From contig NZ_BLVZ01000002.1 of the NCBI RefSeq assembly GCF_015471405.1, forward strand, positions 1 to 64,000: a stretch of 64,000 nucleotides of DNA, read 5' to 3'. Positions within the stretch are counted from its first letter, which is position 1. Each line of letters begins with the position of its first letter. A program made the position numbers and the translations under genes. Below the pieces are notes generated by a model. That model worked only from the letters and a program-made list of their open reading frames with translations. It made no database searches and had not been told where the DNA came from. The DNA is from Pseudomonas cichorii (GTDB taxonomy: Bacteria; Pseudomonadota; Gammaproteobacteria; Pseudomonadales; Pseudomonadaceae). Positions 21,680 to 30,785 of this stretch are shown piece after piece.

Positions 21680-23497
21680 TCAGATCTGCTGCAGGTGGCC
21701 GTATAGTTTGGCGTAAAGGCCGCCCTCTGCAATCAGTTGCTGGTGATCGCCATCTTCGGCGATACGGCCACCGTCGAATACCAGCACCCGATCAGCCTGT
21801 TTAACCGCTGACAGGCGGTGAGCAATGATCAAGGTCGTGCGGCTGCGCAGGAAGCGCGCCAAAGCCTTGTGCAGGTTGTATTCGGTGGCGGCATCCAGCG
21901 CCGAAGTCGCCTCGTCCAGGATGACGACTTTCGGATCGGACAGAACCATTCGCGCAATCGCCAGCCGCTGCCGCTGCCCACCGGACAAACGCACCCCGGA
22001 ACGCCCCACGATGCTGTCCAGGCCTTCGGGCAACAGGCGAATGGCCGACTCAAGCTGAGCGACCTCAAGCGCCGCCCAGCAAGCCTCATCCGTACAATCG
22101 CGCCCCATGGTCAGGTTGGCGCGTACGGTATCGTTGAACAACGCCGGATGTTGCAGCACCACCGCAACATGTTCGCGCACCCGCTCCAGACCGATCTCCT
22201 GCTGGGTGGAGCCGCCAAAACGGATAGTCCCGGTCTGCGCGCTGTACAAGCCCAGCAACAACTGCACCAGGGTACTTTTGCCGCCACCACTGGCGCCGAC
22301 TATCGCCACCTTCTCTCCGGGCGCAATCGACAGATCCAGCCGGTCCAGCACCAGATCCTCGCCATAGCCGAAACTCAGGCCTCGCACCTCGATGCCGACG
22401 GTTTCCCGGCCCTTGAAGGGGTCGACGACACCGGGATATTGCGGCTCATCATCACGGGCCAGCAGTTCATTGATCCGGGTCAGCGCCCCACCGGCCGCGT
22501 AATAGGCGTATTGCAGGTTCAGCAGTTGCTCCACCGGCGCGATCATGAACCACAGATAGCTGAATACCGCGAGCATCTGGCCAATGGAAAGATCCGAGAA
22601 CAGCACAGTCAGCATCGCGGCGGCGCGGAAAATATCGATACCGAACTGGAACAGCAGGCCGCTGGCCCGGCCGGAAGCATCGCTTTTCCATTGCGAATTC
22701 ACCGCGTAATCGCGCACTTCCCGAGCGCGCAGCCCAAGGCGCCCCAGGAAAAAGCCCTGCCGATTGCCAGCCCGCACTTCCTGAATGGCATCAAGGGTTT
22801 CACTCAGGGCCTGGGTAAAACGCGAAGTGCTGTCGTTCTCCAGCTTTTTCAGATGCTTGACCCGCTTGCCCAGCTTCACCGTGGCAAAGATCACCAGTGG
22901 GTTGAACAACATGATCAGCAGCGCGAGCTTCCAGTGCATCCACATCAGAATGCCGGCCGTACCCGCCAGGGTCAGGGTTGCCACCAGAAAGCGACTGAGG
23001 GTTTCGCCGACGAACTTGTCCAGCGTATCCAGATCGGTGACCAGATGCGTCGTCACCATGCCGCTGCCAAGGCTTTCATACTCGCGCAAGGAAATACGCT
23101 TGAGGCGTTCGATCAGACGCAGGCGAATGCGGTAGACGATGTCCTTGGCCAGACGAGCGAACAGGCGTGCCTGGAGGACATTGAACAGCAGAGCCCCCGT
23201 ACGCAGAACCAGAGTCAGCACCAGCATCAGGCCGATATAGCCCACCGCCTTCTGCAGGCCTTCGGGCAAGGCATGGTCCATGATTCTCAGTGCCGCGTCG
23301 CCACGCCCCAGCAGCACTTCATCCACCAACAGCGGCAGCAACAACGGAATCGGCACACTGCACAGCGTCGCCAGCACGGCCACGCCGTTGGCGATCCAGA
23401 GGGCTTTTTTATGACGTAATGCCAGCCGCCGGATCTCGGCCCAACTCAAACTGTCGTTACGGGGCTCTGGCTGCTTGGGAGAAGGCTCGTCACGCAC
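21680..23497 (-). CDS. ABC exporter, fused permease and ATPase
   Basis: A half-transporter of about 605 residues. The N-terminal part has a six-helix ABC exporter membrane domain (about 35-320, e.g. GVAVLATLCSVPIPLLLPLLVDEVLL). The C-terminal part is the ATPase with Walker A GASGGGKST, signature LSGGQRQRLAIARM, Walker B VVILDEATSALD and the His-switch IIAHRLS. The substrate is not evident. GTG at 23497 overlaps the dsbA-like stop by eight bases and follows GGAG; an in-frame ATG at 23524 has no clear ribosome site. It lies in a minus-strand cluster with a DsbA-like gene. Confidence 0.9.
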   Translation of the reverse strand: MRDEPSPKQPEPRNDSLSWAEIRRLALRHKKALWIANGVAVLATLCSVPIPLLLPLLVDEVLLGRGDAALRIMDHALPEGLQKAVGYIGLMLVLTLVLRTGALLFNVLQARLFARLAKDIVYRIRLRLIERLKRISLREYESLGSGMVTTHLVTDLDTLDKFVGETLSRFLVATLTLAGTAGILMWMHWKLALLIMLFNPLVIFATVKLGKRVKHLKKLENDSTSRFTQALSETLDAIQEVRAGNRQGFFLGRLGLRAREVRDYAVNSQWKSDASGRASGLLFQFGIDIFRAAAMLTVLFSDLSIGQMLAVFSYLWFMIAPVEQLLNLQYAYYAAGGALTRINELLARDDEPQYPGVVDPFKGRETVGIEVRGLSFGYGEDLVLDRLDLSIAPGEKVAIVGASGGGKSTLVQLLLGLYSAQTGTIRFGGSTQQEIGLERVREHVAVVLQHPALFNDTVRANLTMGRDCTDEACWAALEVAQLESAIRLLPEGLDSIVGRSGVRLSGGQRQRLAIARMVLSDPKVVILDEATSALDAATEYNLHKALARFLRSRTTLIIAHRLSAVKQADRVLVFDGGRIAEDGDHQQLIAEGGLYAKLYGHLQQI

Positions 23498-24122
23498 TGG
23501 CGGCACGCTCCAGCCATCGCCCAAGCAATGGCGCCAGCTCGTTCAAGGGTTGGTAACCATTGGTCAGCAACGCGAATTGACCGTTGTGCTCGGCGAGCAG
23601 GGTCGGGAAACCGGCAATACCCAGACCCTGCACCCAGGCGAAGTCGGCAGCCGTGGCCGCTCGCTGTTCAGCGCTGTCGAAAGCATCCGCAAACGACTGA
23701 CGGGCAAGCCCCGCCTGCTCGGCCAGCTCGACCAGCAACGGGGCATAAGTGACATCACGCCCCTGGGTGTAGAACGCCAGCTGAATCAACTTGACCAGCT
23801 CCCACGCTGCTTGCGGGTCAAGGCTGCGGGCCGCGCACACCGCCCGACAGGCGGGTGTGGTGTCATAGACGAAACCGTCCGGCAAGGCACCCTCGAAACG
23901 AAATGGCTGCCCCGTGGTTTTCCCCACGCTTTCCCAGTGTTCAAGGATGTAACGCCGCGTCGACGAGTCCAGCGCCGCCGTGCCAGAGCGCAAGCCGCCC
24001 ATGACCAGATGCAGCGGAACACCCACCGCCCGAGCCTGCTGTACCAGTGCATCGGCAACCGGAGTGAACCCCCAGCACCACGAGCACATCGGGTCCATTA
24101 CATAGATCAGGCGGGAGGACAT
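23490..24122 (-). CDS. DsbA-family thioredoxin-like protein
   Basis: A 210-residue protein of the DsbA/FrnE-like family with the active site CSWC near the N-terminus (YVMDPMCSWCWGFTPV) and a helical insertion before the cis-Pro loop (GIAGFPTLL). There is no signal peptide, so it is probably cytoplasmic, unlike classical DsbA. Four bases separate it from trhO upstream, and it overlaps the ABC transporter downstream. A disulfide isomerase or related redox role is likely; the substrate is unknown. Confidence 0.88.
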   Translation of the reverse strand: MSSRLIYVMDPMCSWCWGFTPVADALVQQARAVGVPLHLVMGGLRSGTAALDSSTRRYILEHWESVGKTTGQPFRFEGALPDGFVYDTTPACRAVCAARSLDPQAAWELVKLIQLAFYTQGRDVTYAPLLVELAEQAGLARQSFADAFDSAEQRAATAADFAWVQGLGIAGFPTLLAEHNGQFALLTNGYQPLNELAPLLGRWLERAASA

Positions 24123-24125
24123 GGC

Positions 24126-25079
24126 TCAGGCCTCGGATTGCAGACGGTAGTTATGACCAATCGGGTGCGGTTGGTTACGGGCTTTGGCCAGCTCGATCTG
24201 CTTTTGCCGATCAATGGCGCTGCGACGGGTCTTCTCGCTCAGGGTGTCCCAGCAATGCGGGCAACTGATGCCAGCAGAATAATGCTCGCTGGCGCGGTCT
24301 TCGGCACTGATCGGTGTGCGGCAGGCATGACATTGATCGTAGTCGCCTTCGCTCAGGTCGTGACGCACCGTGACACGGTTATCGAACACGAAGCATTCGC
24401 CACGCCACTGGCTTTCTTCCTGGGGCACTTCTTCGAGGTATTTGAGAATCCCGCCCTTGAGGTGATAAACCTCCTCGAAGCCCTCGCCCAACATGTAGCT
24501 CGACGCCTTTTCGCAACGAATGCCACCGGTGCAGAACATCGCGACCTTCTTGTGGACGGCCGGATCGAAGTGTTCCTTGATGTATTCCGGAAACTCGCGG
24601 AAGGACGTGGTCTTGGGGTCGATAGCGCCTTCAAAGGTGCCAATGGACACTTCGTAGTCGTTACGGGTATCGATCAGCAGCACTTCAGGATCGGTGATCA
24701 GGGCGTTCCAGTCCTTGGGCTCGACATAAGTGCCGACGCTCTTGTTGGGGTCCACGCCTTCGACGCCCAGGGTGACGATCTCTTTCTTGAGCTTGACCTT
24801 GGTGCGGTAGAACGGCTGCTCGTCGCAGAACGATTCCTTGTGATCGATATCGACCATGCGCGGATCGTTTCTCAGCCAGGCCAGCAGGCCGTCGATGCCT
24901 TCACGGCTACCGGAAACCGTACCGTTGATGCCCTCCTCGGCGATCAACAGAGTGCCCTTGATGCCATTGGCAATCATGGCCTGCAACAGAGGCTCACGCA
25001 GGGCGACGTAATCGCTGAGGGTCACGAATTTGTATAGCGCAGCCACGACGATCGGCTGAGTCATCGGCTCTTGAGTCAT
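24126..25079 (-). CDS. trhO: tRNA uridine(34) hydroxylase TrhO (rhodanese-like)
   Basis: Catalyses the oxygen-dependent hydroxylation of U34 in certain tRNAs, the first step toward 5-(carboxy)methoxyuridine. The 317-residue protein has an N-terminal acylphosphatase-like part ([19 protein letters not shown]), a central rhodanese domain with the active-site loop CTGGIRCEK, and a C-terminal Cys-rich tail ([13 protein letters not shown]) typical of YceA/TrhO. AGGAGAG precedes the ATG at 25079. Confidence 0.94.
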   Translation of the reverse strand: MTQEPMTQPIVVAALYKFVTLSDYVALREPLLQAMIANGIKGTLLIAEEGINGTVSGSREGIDGLLAWLRNDPRMVDIDHKESFCDEQPFYRTKVKLKKEIVTLGVEGVDPNKSVGTYVEPKDWNALITDPEVLLIDTRNDYEVSIGTFEGAIDPKTTSFREFPEYIKEHFDPAVHKKVAMFCTGGIRCEKASSYMLGEGFEEVYHLKGGILKYLEEVPQEESQWRGECFVFDNRVTVRHDLSEGDYDQCHACRTPISAEDRASEHYSAGISCPHCWDTLSEKTRRSAIDRQKQIELAKARNQPHPIGHNYRLQSEA

Positions 25080-25234
25080 GTATCTCTCCTGGTGGTGACC
25101 CTCGTAAAGGGCCTACCGGGCAAAAAAAATCCAAACGAAAAACGCACCGGCCATGCGGCGCGGTGCGGATTCTAGCAAAACAGGTGTCAGGCAGGTATCA
25201 GGATATTGCTACGGACCGAACCCCGAGGCCTGGA

Positions 25235-25528
25235 TCAGTGACCGCCAGCGCAGGTCGGCGAAGCCGGCGCTGCACCGACCTTTGCCCATTCCTCAGGCGT
25301 GTAGGTATGCAGCGCCAGGGCGTGGAACTCGCCCATGAGGCTGCCCAGCGTGCCGTAGACTTTCTGATGCCGCTTGACCGAGTTCAAGCCCTGAAACTGG
25401 TCGCAGACCAGAACAGCCTTGTAATGCGTCTGCTGACCACGGCTGTGCATGTGGCTCTCGTCGAGCACTTGCAGGTGCTGCGGCTGAAGCAGCGCAAGCG
25501 CCGACTCGATTCGTTGTTGCATGGTCAT
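25235..25528 (-). CDS. BolA-family protein
   Basis: A 97-residue BolA-like protein. The fold signature is present, with the conserved His and FxG stretch (HYKAVLVCDQFQGLNSVKRHQKVYG) and the C-terminal LHTYTPEEW. BolA proteins partner monothiol glutaredoxins in iron-sulfur handling and can act in stress-related regulation. The tail holds an extra Cys-His (SPTCAGGH). It sits 15 bases downstream of the DUF2059 gene. Confidence 0.93.
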   Translation of the reverse strand: MTMQQRIESALALLQPQHLQVLDESHMHSRGQQTHYKAVLVCDQFQGLNSVKRHQKVYGTLGSLMGEFHALALHTYTPEEWAKVGAAPASPTCAGGH

Positions 25529-25543
25529 GACAAAGCTCGCCTG

Positions 25544-26071
25544 TCAGGGTTTCTTGGGCGCAGCCGGGGCTGCGGCTTTGGCAGGCTCCAGTTCTGCGGT
25601 CATGTCGGCGAGCAGCTTGTTGACGACCGGCACGGCGCTTTCCAGCTTGCTCTGGGTCAGTTGGGCCGATTGCTGAGCCAGCTCAGGCATTTTGGTCATC
25701 ACTTTCTTGCCCAGTGGCGACTGGTAGAACGCAACCAGATCCTTCAACTCGCTTTCGGTGAAGTTGGTCGTGTAGAGCTTGACCATGTCCGGCTTGATCT
25801 TGTTCCAGCCGATAGCCTGGTCGAGAGCGGTATTGGCCTTGGCCTGATAGGTTTCCAGCAGGGCTTTTTTCGATGCAGGCGCCTTGGTTTCAGCAAAGCG
25901 CTGGGCAAACATCTGCTGAACCTGCGCGTAGACCGGAGCACCCAGCCTGTCAGCGTTGGCAAGCTTGAGGAAAGTTTCGGCACTGGCGTTGTGGCTGGCG
26001 GTGTCGGCGAGAACCTGACCGCTGGCACAAACCAGGGCTACCGCGGTACAGATGGCACGAAGACGGGTCAT
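25544..26071 (-). CDS. Secreted DUF2059 protein
   Basis: A 175-residue protein with an N-terminal signal peptide (cleavage likely after VLA in ALVCASGQVLADTASH) and the helical DUF2059 domain (LYTTNFTESELKDLVAFYQSPLGKKVMTKMPEL). The tail is Ala/Pro/Lys rich. It is probably periplasmic. The function of the family is unknown. AAGGAAA precedes the ATG. Confidence 0.9.
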   Translation of the reverse strand: MTRLRAICTAVALVCASGQVLADTASHNASAETFLKLANADRLGAPVYAQVQQMFAQRFAETKAPASKKALLETYQAKANTALDQAIGWNKIKPDMVKLYTTNFTESELKDLVAFYQSPLGKKVMTKMPELAQQSAQLTQSKLESAVPVVNKLLADMTAELEPAKAAAPAAPKKP

Positions 26072-26153
26072 CGAATTTCCTTAATCTGACAAACGAGGCA
26101 TTACCTCAAGGCCGACCATTCTGCGCTTATGTTCGCTTTTGGCTCAACCCCCG

Positions 26154-26169
26154 CTTAACTGAGTGGTTA
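26154..26169. promoter_or_regulatory. Palindrome in the fumC upstream region
   Basis: TTAAC-TGAGTG-GTTAA is a short perfect inverted repeat 84 bases upstream of the fumC start, between divergent genes. It could be an operator for a dimeric regulator. No family can be named. Confidence 0.25.
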
Positions 26170-26252
26170 AAAACCGCCCCTGAACAGACAGCGCGGGAAC
26201 CCTGCCGGACTATGGGCACCTAACCTTCACGCACCTTAAAGGAGTAAGACCA

Positions 26253-27647
26253 GTGAGCCGTACCGAAACAGACAGCATTGGCCCGATAGAAGTCCCTGAA
26301 GACGCTTACTGGGGTGCACAGACCCAACGGTCGCTGATCAACTTCGCCATTGGCGATCAGTCCATGCCCCTTGCCGTCCTGCATGCCCTGACCCTGATCA
26401 AGAAAGCCGCCGCCCGTGTCAACGACCGCAATGGCGACCTCCCCGCCGATATCGCCCGGCTCATCGAGCAGGCTGCCAACGAAGTGCTCGACGGTCAGCA
26501 TGACGCGCAATTCCCGCTGGTGGTCTGGCAGACCGGCAGCGGCACGCAAAGCAACATGAACGTCAACGAGGTGATTGCCGGTCGGGCCAACGAACTGGCT
26601 GGTCAGGGTCGTGGCGGCAAGAGCCCGGTCCACCCCAACGATCACGTCAATCGCTCACAAAGCTCCAATGACTGCTTCCCCACAGCCATGCATATCGCGG
26701 CCGCACAAGCGATCAAGGAGCAACTGCTACCCGCCATCGCCGAACTGTCCAATGGACTTGCCGAGCAGTCGACACGGCATATCAAACTGGTGAAAACCGG
26801 TCGCACCCACATGATGGATGCCACGCCGATCACCTTCGGGCAGGAATTGTCGGGCTTCGTGGCACAACTGGATTATGCCCAGAAAGCCATCCGTGCAACC
26901 CTGCCCGCCGTCTTCGAGCTGGCGCAGGGCGGCACCGCAGTGGGCACCGGCCTGAACGCCCCCAAGGGGTTCGCCGAAGCCGTGGCAGCAGAGCTGGCGG
27001 CATTGTCAGGACTTCCGTTCGTCACCGCGCCCAACAAATTCGCGGCACTGGCAGGCCACGAACCCCTGACAGCCCTGTCCGGGGCGCTCAAGACCCTGGC
27101 CGTCGCCCTGATGAAAATTGCCAACGACCTGCGCCTGCTGGGTTCCGGTCCACGCGCCGGGCTGGCCGAAGTGCGACTGCCTGCAAATGAGCCGGGAAGC
27201 TCGATCATGCCTGGCAAGGTCAACCCGACCCAGTGCGAGGCCCTGTCGATGCTGGCCTGTCAGGTCATGGGCAACGATGTGACCATCGGTTTCGCCGCCA
27301 GTCAGGGCCATCTGCAGTTGAACGTCTACAAACCGGTCATCATCCACAACCTGCTGCAATCGATCCGGCTGCTGGCCGATGGTTGCCGCAACTTCAACGA
27401 GCATTGCATCGCGGGCCTTGAACCCGATGCCGGGAAGATGGCCGAACACCTGGAACGCGGCCTGATGCTGGTTACCGCCCTCAATCCTCATATCGGTTAC
27501 GACAAATCGGCGCAGATCGCCAAGAAAGCCTATAGCGAAGGATTGACCTTGCGTGAAGCCGCCCTTGCCCTGGGCTACCTCACCGACGAGCAATTCGACG
27601 CCTGGGTGCGACCGGAAAAAATGCTGGAGGCGGGTAGCAATGGCTGA
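26253..27647 (+). CDS. fumC: Class II fumarate hydratase
   Basis: The iron-free fumarase of the TCA cycle, often induced under iron or oxidative stress. The 464-residue product has the superfamily signature [15 protein letters not shown], the substrate-binding [14 protein letters not shown] and [13 protein letters not shown], and the active-site HPNDHVN. It starts at GTG with GGAGTAAGACCA upstream. Its stop overlaps the next gene by eight bases. Confidence 0.97.
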   Translation: MSRTETDSIGPIEVPEDAYWGAQTQRSLINFAIGDQSMPLAVLHALTLIKKAAARVNDRNGDLPADIARLIEQAANEVLDGQHDAQFPLVVWQTGSGTQSNMNVNEVIAGRANELAGQGRGGKSPVHPNDHVNRSQSSNDCFPTAMHIAAAQAIKEQLLPAIAELSNGLAEQSTRHIKLVKTGRTHMMDATPITFGQELSGFVAQLDYAQKAIRATLPAVFELAQGGTAVGTGLNAPKGFAEAVAAELAALSGLPFVTAPNKFAALAGHEPLTALSGALKTLAVALMKIANDLRLLGSGPRAGLAEVRLPANEPGSSIMPGKVNPTQCEALSMLACQVMGNDVTIGFAASQGHLQLNVYKPVIIHNLLQSIRLLADGCRNFNEHCIAGLEPDAGKMAEHLERGLMLVTALNPHIGYDKSAQIAKKAYSEGLTLREAALALGYLTDEQFDAWVRPEKMLEAGSNG

Positions 27648-28254
27648 CCCCAAAAGTGGTGCAACACCCTTGGAAGGCAGTGGGAAACGCATCCTGATGA
27701 TTTACGGAACACCGAAGACCGTCAGTTTCTGCCATGCCCTGGGTGATGCCTACTCGCAGGGAGCACGCAGCAAAGGCCATGTGGTGAGAGCGCTCAGGCT
27801 CAGCGAACTGACGTTCGACCCGATCCTGCACAACGGCTACGAGCAGAGTCAGAACCTGGAACAAGACCTGCTCGAGGCCCAACGCCAGATCCACTGGGCC
27901 GAACATCTGGTATTCGTCTATCCCGTTTCATGGGGTGGGCTACCGGCCTTGCTGAGTGGTTTCTTCGACCGGGTCTTCATGCCCGGTTTTGCCTTCAAGG
28001 CCCATGGTCGCCGGCATCCATCCAACGAATTGCTCAAGGGCAAGTCTGCTGAACTGCTGGTGACCATGGACACCCCGCCCCGCTATTTCCAATGGATCTA
28101 CGGCGCCCCGGCCCATCGTCAGATGATCCGGACGATCCTGGCTTTTTGCGGGATAAAGACAAAACGCCTGAGCGAATTCTCACCGATACGCACATCCACC
28201 GAGGAACAACGCCAGCAATGGCTTCGGCAGGCCGGGCAACTGGGTCGGGAGTAG
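27640..28254 (+). CDS. NAD(P)H oxidoreductase of the flavodoxin-like (quinone reductase/KefF) family
   Basis: A 204-residue flavodoxin-fold protein. It shows the nucleotide-binding start [19 protein letters not shown] and the family stretch [31 protein letters not shown], typical of NAD(P)H:quinone reductases and KefF-like subunits. I chose ATG 27640, which overlaps the fumC stop (ATGGCTGA). Co-transcription with fumC suggests a redox or stress role, but this is inference. Confidence 0.88.
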   Translation: MADPKSGATPLEGSGKRILMIYGTPKTVSFCHALGDAYSQGARSKGHVVRALRLSELTFDPILHNGYEQSQNLEQDLLEAQRQIHWAEHLVFVYPVSWGGLPALLSGFFDRVFMPGFAFKAHGRRHPSNELLKGKSAELLVTMDTPPRYFQWIYGAPAHRQMIRTILAFCGIKTKRLSEFSPIRTSTEEQRQQWLRQAGQLGRE

Positions 28255-28276
28255 GAAAGAATCGAGCGGCAGGATG

Positions 28277-29233
28277 CTAAACCGCCAACCGCTGCTTCCT
28301 GGCCTTCCAGCCTGCAATCATCGACGGTCCCAAGGCGGTCAAGGCCGAACCCAGCACCACCAGCACCGCACCGCCATACCCCAGCGCATTGATCTCTTCG
28401 GCCTGCACATAGTCCGGCCACAACCAGGCAGCCACCGCAACCGAAGCCAGCGTCACCAGCGGCGTCAGGGCCAGGGTCGCGCTGACACGCGATGCCTCCC
28501 AATGAGCCAGAGCCTCGGCAAAGGCGCCATAGGCCACCAGCGTGTTCAGGCAACAAGCCAGCAATAACCAACCCTGCAACGGGCTCAACTGCAAAGCCTC
28601 CATCGGATGCGCCCAGGGCGTGATCAACAGCGCACAGAACAGATAGATCACCATCATGACCTGCAACGAGTTCCACACTGTCAGCAATTGCTTCTGGCTC
28701 AAGCCATAGAACGTCCAGACCACCGCAGCCAGAAAGACGATCAGGACCCCGGCGGTGTAATCACTCAACGAGGTGAACAGCTCCACAAGACGCTCATTGA
28801 AGAACAGGCCAAAACCGGTCAGCAGCACAAACAGGCCAATGCCCTGCCCAAGAGTGAATCGCTCCTTGAACAGAAAGATGCTGCCGAGCAGCAACAGGAT
28901 CGGCCCCGTCTGAATCATCAGTTGTGTGGTACCCGGGCTCAGCAGCCGCAACCCCACCAGATACAACACATAGTTGCCCACCAGCCCCAACACAGCCAGC
29001 AGCACCAGAACCTTGCCCTTGCGCCCCAACACCTTGAAGCTCGGCAGCCGCTTGACCGATGCCAGCCATATAAAGAGCAGGACGCCGGATACCAGCAGAC
29101 GGAACCAGGTCACCGTCACTGGATCCATCGCTTGAAGCACTTGCTTGAGCTTGACGGGCAGAATGCCCCAGAGAAAAGCGGTCAACAGGGCAAGACAGAG
29201 GCCATACACCCAGCGGCCGGAGGAAATGTGCAT
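28277..29233 (-). CDS. DMT-superfamily (EamA) transporter
   Basis: A membrane protein of 318 residues with about ten hydrophobic helices arranged as two EamA repeats, beginning YGLCLALLTAFLWGILPVKLK and continuing through repeated glycine- and leucine-rich segments. Members export amino acids, sugars or drugs; nothing here fixes the substrate. It is convergent with the flavoprotein gene (22-base gap). Confidence 0.9.
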   Translation of the reverse strand: MHISSGRWVYGLCLALLTAFLWGILPVKLKQVLQAMDPVTVTWFRLLVSGVLLFIWLASVKRLPSFKVLGRKGKVLVLLAVLGLVGNYVLYLVGLRLLSPGTTQLMIQTGPILLLLGSIFLFKERFTLGQGIGLFVLLTGFGLFFNERLVELFTSLSDYTAGVLIVFLAAVVWTFYGLSQKQLLTVWNSLQVMMVIYLFCALLITPWAHPMEALQLSPLQGWLLLACCLNTLVAYGAFAEALAHWEASRVSATLALTPLVTLASVAVAAWLWPDYVQAEEINALGYGGAVLVVLGSALTALGPSMIAGWKARKQRLAV

Positions 29234-29338
29234 CGGTCATTCCATGTCAGACAAAACAAAGTTGTCAGTCTAGGCACAGATTGCCGGTACTCACAGATAC
29301 AGCTGGGAACACATAACGTCCCCAAGTGTTTTTGCGGC

Positions 29339-29935
29339 TCACTTTTCCGAGTGATTACGCTGATAAGTCTCGTCGCCCATGGCCTTGATCTGCCCTTCGA
29401 TCAAGGCATCGAAAGGCTGTAGCAGCGCACAGAAGGAATCCCCGCCCTCAAGGGTTTGCAAGGCATGGGTGATCGCTTCCAGAGTCGACAAGGCATCCGG
29501 CCCGGGCGCCTTGCGCAGGCGATAACGTGAAACCGGAGCCGAGCCCAGCGTCACTCTGGGCAGCGCGGCCAACAGCGGGTTGAGGTGCAACAGCTTTCGC
29601 GCCTTGCGCCAGGTGCCATCTGGAACCACCAACAGCGTTGGCAGATCCTGATCGGCATAGGGTGCCAGCACTTGCGCATCATCGCCCGGAAACAACAGGC
29701 GGGCCTGATAACCGGGCTGGTTCAACAACACATCCAGATCCTCGAATACCTCCCCCACCACCAATCCGGCATTGACCAGCCCAAGGGTGGCCAGGCGTGC
29801 AGTATTCAAGGCATGGCTGACTTCACTGGGATGTTGCAGCACCAAAACACGAGTGCGGCTGTCCAGTTGCGGAATCAAGTCGCAAAGACAATGGTTGTCT
29901 GGACGCAGACAGCGCTCGCAACGGGCACGGGACAT
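29339..29935 (-). CDS. DTW-domain tRNA-uridine aminocarboxypropyltransferase
   Basis: A 198-residue DTW-domain protein. The start MSRARCERCLRPDNHCLC is Cys-rich, as in the family, and the domain core is LLVVPDGTWRKARKLL, where the usual D-T-W appears as D-G-T-W. Related proteins TapT/TuaA and human DTWD1/2 transfer the 3-amino-3-carboxypropyl group to tRNA uridine. Here I use family knowledge; the position modified is not visible. I chose ATG 29935, which follows GAAGAGAAAACC, over a TTG at 29959. Confidence 0.9.
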   Translation of the reverse strand: MSRARCERCLRPDNHCLCDLIPQLDSRTRVLVLQHPSEVSHALNTARLATLGLVNAGLVVGEVFEDLDVLLNQPGYQARLLFPGDDAQVLAPYADQDLPTLLVVPDGTWRKARKLLHLNPLLAALPRVTLGSAPVSRYRLRKAPGPDALSTLEAITHALQTLEGGDSFCALLQPFDALIEGQIKAMGDETYQRNHSEK

Positions 29936-30115
29936 GGTTTTCTCTTCAGTTGCAGACAAGGCGCGCAGTCTAGCCGATCACCTGACTGGCCTGAACCCGC
30001 TATCGGACACCCGTCGCCCAGCACAGGCCGCCAGCAAACTTCAGCTAGCCTGAAACCGAGGGCTGGCTTATCCGAAGTTCCCGTAATCCTGACATGATTA
30101 AAATCCGGGGCTTCC

Positions 30116-30373
30116 ATGAACCGCGAGGACATCAACCAAAGGGTGCTCGACGTTCTGGGAGTCATTCTTGTGGACAAATCTGCGCTGCGCGACGATGTGA
30201 CCTTCAAGGATCTCGTTCTGGACGAGGAGGATATAGATGAGTTTTTCGGGCGCCTGGGAGAAGAGTTCGACTTCAAGTTCCCGGCCTTCATAAGGGCGCG
30301 CGCCCTCGACAAGCCCGAGCATCTATCGCTGCCCATGGTGGTGGATCTGATCGTATTGATGCGCCAGATATAG
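30116..30373 (+). CDS. Acyl-carrier-like protein lacking the phosphopantetheine serine
   Basis: An 85-residue acidic helical protein of ACP shape (helix I INQRVLDVLGVIL, helix II DIDEFFGRLGEEFDFKF). The usual attachment site D-S-L before helix II reads D-E-E here (residues 36-38), so Ser is replaced by Glu37 and no phosphopantetheine can be attached in the normal way. The frame is intact and has GGGG before the ATG. It stands alone, with no fatty-acid or polyketide genes near it. It could act as a binding partner rather than a carrier. Confidence 0.75.
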   Translation: MNREDINQRVLDVLGVILVDKSALRDDVTFKDLVLDEEDIDEFFGRLGEEFDFKFPAFIRARALDKPEHLSLPMVVDLIVLMRQI

Positions 30374-30476
30374 CGCCAGGAAAAAAGACAATTGCAAGCA
30401 GATAACGGGACACGGCCTTGCGTCCCGCTCGGATTGAGCGCCAATACAGGTGACCGCGATTGCGGTCGACCAAGGC

Positions 30477-30599
30477 TTATCGACGTGGGCGGCGACGCTC
30501 GTCCTCGGCGCGCACAGGTACAGGTTGCAGTTTGGGCCGTTCAATCAAACCCAGTGCAACACCCAGATCATGGAGCCATTCTTGCAATTTGCTGTTCAT
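30477..30599 (-). CDS. Small hypothetical protein (40 residues)
   Basis: A 40-codon gene starting MNSKLQEWLHDLGVALGLIE and ending in a basic, Arg-rich tail (RAEDERRRPRR). It has a strong ribosome site (AAGGGGG, four bases before ATG). The amphipathic helix followed by a basic tail looks purposeful, and I believe similar short proteins occur in other pseudomonads, but I cannot confirm it. Its 3' end is followed on the same strand by a small GACCGC/GCGGTC hairpin at 30453-30468. Confidence 0.65.
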   Translation of the reverse strand: MNSKLQEWLHDLGVALGLIERPKLQPVPVRAEDERRRPRR

Positions 30600-30785
30600 A
30601 ACGCCCCCTTGAGGGAAAAGCCAGGCAACCGGCCATGTGCCCATTGCTACTACTGATCATAGAAGCAAGTTTTCATTTAGCCGAGTGTCTCGGAAAACAT
30701 TTTTCCCGATGGAATCAATGTGACATCTCTGCGCGTTTCCTTCTAGTCTTTACGACAGACGGTTTTACGCGGCTCACCCTGCCCG

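Noticed and set aside
21818..23419. Open frame of 533 codons opposite the ABC exporter
   Set aside because: Antisense shadow; Gln- and His-rich composition typical of reversed coding strand.
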